Below, piece after piece: positions 60,305 through 64,000 of a stretch of DNA of 64,000 nt. Numbering within the stretch: the first letter of the stretch is position 1; each line of letters starts with the position of its first letter. Source of the DNA: Xanthobacteraceae bacterium (GTDB taxonomy: Bacteria; Pseudomonadota; Alphaproteobacteria; Rhizobiales; Xanthobacteraceae); NCBI GenBank assembly GCA_022841625.1, contig JALHRD010000017.1, forward strand, positions 67,820-131,819, written 5' to 3'. The notes beneath the pieces are model-generated. The model searched no databases, was not told the origin of the DNA, and saw nothing but the letters and a program-made list of their open reading frames with translations. Position numbers and translations under genes: made by a program.

Positions 60305-61807
60305 TCAATCCACCAGCACTTCGCGGCGTTTGCGCAGCATCGGTAGGCCCGACAGGATCAGCATGATGATGGCGGTTCCGAGCAAGCCCGCCGAAATCGG
60401 ACGGGTAAAGAACACGGTCACATCGCCACGCGCGATCAGCATGGCGCGCCGCAGGTTTTCTTCCATCAGCGGACCAAGCACGAAGCCGAGCAGCATCGGC
60501 GCTGGCTCAAAGTCGTGCTTGGCGAACCAGTAGCCGATCACTGCAAACAGCGCGGCAATGACAACATCACTCGGCGAATTGTTGATCGAGTAGACGCCGA
60601 TGCAGCAGAACACCACGATCGAAGGGAACAGTAGGCGGTAGGGCACGCGCAGCAGCGCAACCCAGAGGCCCACCAGCGGTAAATTGATAACGACCAGCAT
60701 CAAATTGCCGATCCACATCGATGCGATCATGCCCCAGAACAGCTCGGGCTGCTTGGTCATAACCTGCGGTCCCGGCACGATGCCGTGGATGGTCATGGCG
60801 CCAACCATCAGCGCCATCACTGCGTTCGGTGGGATGCCCAGCGTCAACAACGGGATGAACGCGCCTTGCGCCGCGGCATTGTTGGCGGCTTCAGGGCCGG
60901 CAACGCCCTGGATGGCGCCACGACCAAACCGCGAAGGATCCGCAGCAAATTTCTTCTCGACCGAATAGGCGGCAAACGAGGCGATCACCGCGCCGGCCCC
61001 GGGCAAGATGCCAATAATTGCGCCGATGATGGTCCCCCGGGCAATCGGCGCCGCTGAATCGATCAGATCCTGCCGCGTCGGCATCAGGTTACTGACTTTC
61101 TGCATCAAGATGGAGCGGCCCTCGGGCGGGATCTCGAGGTTGCGAACGATTTCCGCGAAGCCGAACATGCCCAACGCAATGTTGGCAAAGCCGATGCCGT
61201 CGGCGAGTTCCGGCAAGTCGAAGGTCATCCGGCCGGCGCCAGTCTCAAGGTCTGAACCTACCTGAGAGAGCAGCAAGCCGGTGAGGATCATCGCCAGCGC
61301 CTTGAGCACCGAGCCTTTCGCCAGCACGACCGCGAAAATCAGGCCCAGCACCATCAGCGAGAAGTACTCCGCAGGCCCGAACAAAAGTGCGACCGACACC
61401 AGCGGAGCGCCCAGCGCCGCGACCAGCACCGTCGTTACGCACCCGGCGAAGAACGACCCGATGGCAGCAATAGAAAGGGCAGCGCCGGCGCGGCCCTGTT
61501 TTGCCATCTGATGTCCGTCGAGTGCCGTTACCACCGAGGTTGCTTCACCCGGGATGTTAACCAGGATTGACGTGGTGGAGCCGCCATATTGGGCGCCGTA
61601 GTAGATGCCGGCGAGCATGATCAGCGCGCCCACTGGTGGCAGCCCGAACGTAATCGGCAGCAGCATCGCGATGGTCGCGACCGAACCGATACCGGGAAGC
61701 ACGCCGATCAGCGTGCCCACCAAGGCCCCGATGCCGCAGAACAGCAAGTTCATCGGGGAGAACGCAACCCCGAAGCCCATCGCGAGGTTTGCAAGAAGTT
61801 CGTACAT
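60305..61807 (-). CDS. TctA-family large permease subunit (second copy)
   Basis: 500 residues, about 12 membrane segments. Motifs: GVLPGIGSVATIAMLLPITF, GTIIGAIIGILPGAGAVIASF, and GVAGPEAANNAAAQGAF. The same architecture as 58704 with clear divergence. It is downstream of tctB at 61831 but has no tctC partner nearby. It may work with one of the orphan binding proteins in the window. Confidence 0.95.
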   Translation of the reverse strand: MYELLANLAMGFGVAFSPMNLLFCGIGALVGTLIGVLPGIGSVATIAMLLPITFGLPPVGALIMLAGIYYGAQYGGSTTSILVNIPGEATSVVTALDGHQMAKQGRAGAALSIAAIGSFFAGCVTTVLVAALGAPLVSVALLFGPAEYFSLMVLGLIFAVVLAKGSVLKALAMILTGLLLSQVGSDLETGAGRMTFDLPELADGIGFANIALGMFGFAEIVRNLEIPPEGRSILMQKVSNLMPTRQDLIDSAAPIARGTIIGAIIGILPGAGAVIASFAAYSVEKKFAADPSRFGRGAIQGVAGPEAANNAAAQGAFIPLLTLGIPPNAVMALMVGAMTIHGIVPGPQVMTKQPELFWGMIASMWIGNLMLVVINLPLVGLWVALLRVPYRLLFPSIVVFCCIGVYSINNSPSDVVIAALFAVIGYWFAKHDFEPAPMLLGFVLGPLMEENLRRAMLIARGDVTVFFTRPISAGLLGTAIIMLILSGLPMLRKRREVLVD

Positions 61808-61830
61808 GACAGCCTATCCCAGATCGAGAG

Positions 61831-62565
61831 CTACATCACGCCTATGGTCTTCAGCAGCGGACCGAATATCAGCCTGAAGAATTCGGCCATCTGGTGCACC
61901 AGAATCATGTGCGCGTTCGGCTGCGGCCAGAGTTGGAATGGAAGATTGAGCAGGTAGACGAACAGGACAACGCAGAAAACGGTCATGGCGACCGCTGCGA
62001 TAACGCTCTCAAGCCAACGCATCTCGGTCGAACCGTAGATCGAGATCATGAATGTCAGGAAGCTCGCAGCCACTAGACCGAACGGCCTAATGATCGCCGC
62101 AAACAAGCAGATCGCGAACAAGACGTATAGCGGTCCGCGCAGTTTGTATTTCTCGATCCGCGGCCCGTTCGTTGCCACGCCAACAATCGTCACCGCCACA
62201 CCCAGTCCGCCGAGGATGATGGCAAACAGCCGAGGGGCAGTGCCTGGACCGAAGGCGAAGCCGCGCTGCCCAGGCAATTCGGAGGCCGCAATCCAGCACA
62301 ACAACGCCAGCATAACCAGAACGATGCCACCGTAATAATCCTGCGGCGCACGCACCGGGATCAGCCGGAGGGCGGTTGCAACCCCAACAGCGACGATTAT
62401 GAGAGAGCTACTCAACGGAAGGGTGCGGCTTGTGACGGTCAGCGCCATCAGCGTCAGCAGGACCCCGGCGATTGCGACCAGGATCCCGCCCTTTAGATTA
62501 TTGGTGAACCCAGGCGCGTCCGAACTCGGCCCGCTGCCATGGGACGACGTAGCGCCGTCAGACAT
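61831..62565 (-). CDS. TctB-like membrane subunit with C-terminal extension
   Basis: 244 residues, longer than usual TctB (about 150). The N-terminus (MSDGATSSHGSGPSSDAP) is soluble and precedes about five hydrophobic segments. After the standard LNLPFQLWPQPN end, a tail of about 28 residues (HQMAEFFRLIFGPLLKTIG) adds an amphipathic helix. Start at 62565 follows GGGGGAA. It lies 23 bp before tctA on the same strand. Confidence 0.88.
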   Translation of the reverse strand: MSDGATSSHGSGPSSDAPGFTNNLKGGILVAIAGVLLTLMALTVTSRTLPLSSSLIIVAVGVATALRLIPVRAPQDYYGGIVLVMLALLCWIAASELPGQRGFAFGPGTAPRLFAIILGGLGVAVTIVGVATNGPRIEKYKLRGPLYVLFAICLFAAIIRPFGLVAASFLTFMISIYGSTEMRWLESVIAAVAMTVFCVVLFVYLLNLPFQLWPQPNAHMILVHQMAEFFRLIFGPLLKTIGVM

Positions 62566-62763
62566 TGAATTCCCCCCGAAAGCCCCGATGCGCTTGCGCT
62601 CCCACGCCATGGCGCACCTACTATAGTGGCTACCACACATCAAAAATCAGAGGAAGGCAACCGTGATGATTTACGAACTAAATTGGCCATAACTTTCGTC
62701 GCGGTAACCTGCCGTTCGTCTGGGTTGGGAGTGGCCGGCCGCGCAATTCGCCACAACCAGAAG

Positions 62764-63297
62764 CTACACCACCCCGGCTAACCCTAGCAGTGCGGCACCT
62801 GCGAGAATCCAGAGCGGATTGAGCGCCAACCGGTAGGAAACCGCTGCCGCCACGACGGTTAGGGCAATCGCGACCCAACTTGTAGACGCTGCTCGCACCA
62901 CGATCAGGGCACTGGCCGCGGTCAGGCCAATCGAGATCGGAACCAATCCGGCCTGGATCGCAATTCGCCAACGCGCATCCTTGAACTTGTCCCAAATCCG
63001 GCCGACGAAAATGGCAAATGCGCAGGCCGGGCCGCACATGCCGAGCGTCGCGATCAATGCGCCGGCCATACCGGCGACATGATAGCCAATAAGCGTAACG
63101 ATGATAACGTTGGGACCCGGCGTCACCTGCGCAAGCGCGAACGTATCGGCGAACTGCCGATCGGTCATCCAGCCCTTGGTCTCAACCACCAGGCGATGCA
63201 TTTCGGGAATGGCGCCATTGGCGCCGCCGATCGCAAACAGCGACATCAGCGCAAAATAGCCTGCGAGCGTGAGGAGAAGTCCGCCGTCGGCCTTCAT
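62764..63297 (-). CDS. chromate transporter (ChrA half, second domain)
   Basis: 177 residues with five or six membrane segments. Contains LFAIGGANGAIPEMHRLVV and TPGPNVIIVTLIGY, the PGP motif of the CHR family. It corresponds to one half of the classical two-domain ChrA. Its ATG overlaps the stop of the other half at 63294 by four bases. Anion specificity (chromate, sulfate or other) not shown. Confidence 0.9.
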   Translation of the reverse strand: MKADGGLLLTLAGYFALMSLFAIGGANGAIPEMHRLVVETKGWMTDRQFADTFALAQVTPGPNVIIVTLIGYHVAGMAGALIATLGMCGPACAFAIFVGRIWDKFKDARWRIAIQAGLVPISIGLTAASALIVVRAASTSWVAIALTVVAAAVSYRLALNPLWILAGAALLGLAGVV

Positions 63298-63875
63298 CGC
63301 GGCGCCCGCCATGCAATAGCAATGCTCACCGGGATCAACACCAGCAACACCCACCAAATCGGCCAACGCAGCAGGCCGACGGTCACAAAAACCGCCACAG
63401 CGATCGCCGCATAGAGGAGCCAATTTTTGTCCTCAAACAGCGGTTCCGCCATCTTGCCAGTAATGCTGATGATGAGCCCCGCCGCGGCTGCAGCAACGCC
63501 GGTCAGCATGCGCTGGAGCGCATCGATGGTGCCGAATTGCGCGTAGAGAAACCCAAAGAAAATCACAATGGCCATGCCCGGTCCGATCAGACCTACCAAT
63601 GCCACGGCAGCGCCGGGCAACCCCCGGATACTGCGGCCGAACACCACCGAAAGATTGACGATCGTAGGCCCAGGCAGGATCTGGCATAGCGCATAAGCGT
63701 CGTTGAATTCCGCCGCCGTCATCCATTTACGCTGTTCGACCAGCATGCGCCGCGACCAATACAGCACACCACCGAAGCCAGACAGCGAGATGATCGCGAA
63801 GGCTACGAACAGTTCACGTACAGTTGGCCTTGCCGCGGGAGGCGGTGCGGCGGCGGATGTTGGCGCGGACATCAT
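63294..63875 (-). CDS. chromate transporter (ChrA half, first domain)
   Basis: 193 residues. An Ala/Pro-rich N-terminus precedes six membrane segments. SLSGFGGVLYWSRRMLVEQ and CQILPGPTIVNLSVVFG give the CHR motifs. It is the first gene of a split two-gene CHR pair. The start at 63875 follows AGGGTGG; a second ATG comes directly after. The remaining 125 bases to the window edge show no clear gene. Confidence 0.9.
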   Translation of the reverse strand: MMSAPTSAAAPPPAARPTVRELFVAFAIISLSGFGGVLYWSRRMLVEQRKWMTAAEFNDAYALCQILPGPTIVNLSVVFGRSIRGLPGAAVALVGLIGPGMAIVIFFGFLYAQFGTIDALQRMLTGVAAAAAGLIISITGKMAEPLFEDKNWLLYAAIAVAVFVTVGLLRWPIWWVLLVLIPVSIAIAWRAPR

Positions 63876-64000
63876 CCGCCACCCTAGCCCGCATATCTCA
63901 CAGAACTGAGTGCATCGGGACGTCGAATCAACGAAAGTTGTTGTGCCGCAACGACTTTCCAACGATTCGAGGATCGCCCCGATGCCGACAGAGTGTAGCG

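Overview
The window looks like a chromosomal segment of a G+C-rich alphaproteobacterium of the order Hyphomicrobiales (Rhizobiales), most likely of the Bradyrhizobiaceae/Xanthobacteraceae type. The reasons are the protein-level look of leuA, ilvC, ilvBN, hflKC, degP, thyA-folA and miaA, the many tripartite tricarboxylate (TctC/Bug) binding proteins, and a family of small proteins carrying a DPNQPRVPAG..DGGQWT signature that I associate with this group. The assignment is an inference; there is no rRNA gene here.

Layout. (1) 0-14.3 kb is accessory catabolism: a short-chain dehydrogenase, a glutathione transferase, two TctC proteins, an RraA-like aldolase, a flavin prenyltransferase (UbiX), two different UbiD-family decarboxylases, an AMP-forming acyl-CoA ligase and a MarR regulator, then a third TctC, a thioesterase, an IPP isomerase and a TauD-type dioxygenase. 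Two near-identical 18-bp operators sit on the promoters of the ligase and of the marR/ubiD pair. This suggests one regulon for decarboxylating an (aromatic?) carboxylic acid.

(2) 14.4-23 kb is a toxin-immunity island. It holds at least three toxin-like genes with shared N-terminal or linker modules but unrelated C-terminal domains (a DUF4258/BECR-like domain, a PD-(D/E)XK nuclease-like domain, and an unassigned domain). Each is followed closely by a small immunity-like gene. It also holds an orphan C-terminal toxin cassette with a paralogous membrane immunity gene, a decayed fourth pair, IS3 and IS256 remnants, and a direct repeat about 4.49 kb apart that shows growth by duplication. A further pair of the same style lies at 26.8-27.6 kb. 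This is the most novel part of the window.

(3) 23-32.5 kb is mixed: two more TctC proteins, an MFS exporter, an aldo/keto reductase, an amidohydrolase, tRNA-Lys(CUU) and an LTXXQ (Spy/CpxP-like) protein.

(4) 32.7-57 kb is mostly core genome on the minus strand: leuA with a Leu-rich leader peptide, RidA, PPK2, a NUDIX hydrolase, two tandem alkaline-phosphatase-superfamily membrane enzymes, ilvC, a TauE exporter, ilvN and ilvB (with a promoter, leader peptide and attenuator), a divergent ThDP enzyme, miaA, a DUF1015 gene, a DegP-type protease, DUF2065, hflC-hflK, and folA-thyA.

(5) 57-64 kb is transport: a complete tctCBA operon with a strong hairpin between tctC and tctB, a convergent tctBA pair without its own tctC, and a split chromate transporter.

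Across the window there are six intact TctC genes and one remnant for only two TctBA permeases. Branched-chain amino acid synthesis (leuA, ilvC, ilvBN) is spread over one region and carries two separate attenuation-type leaders.
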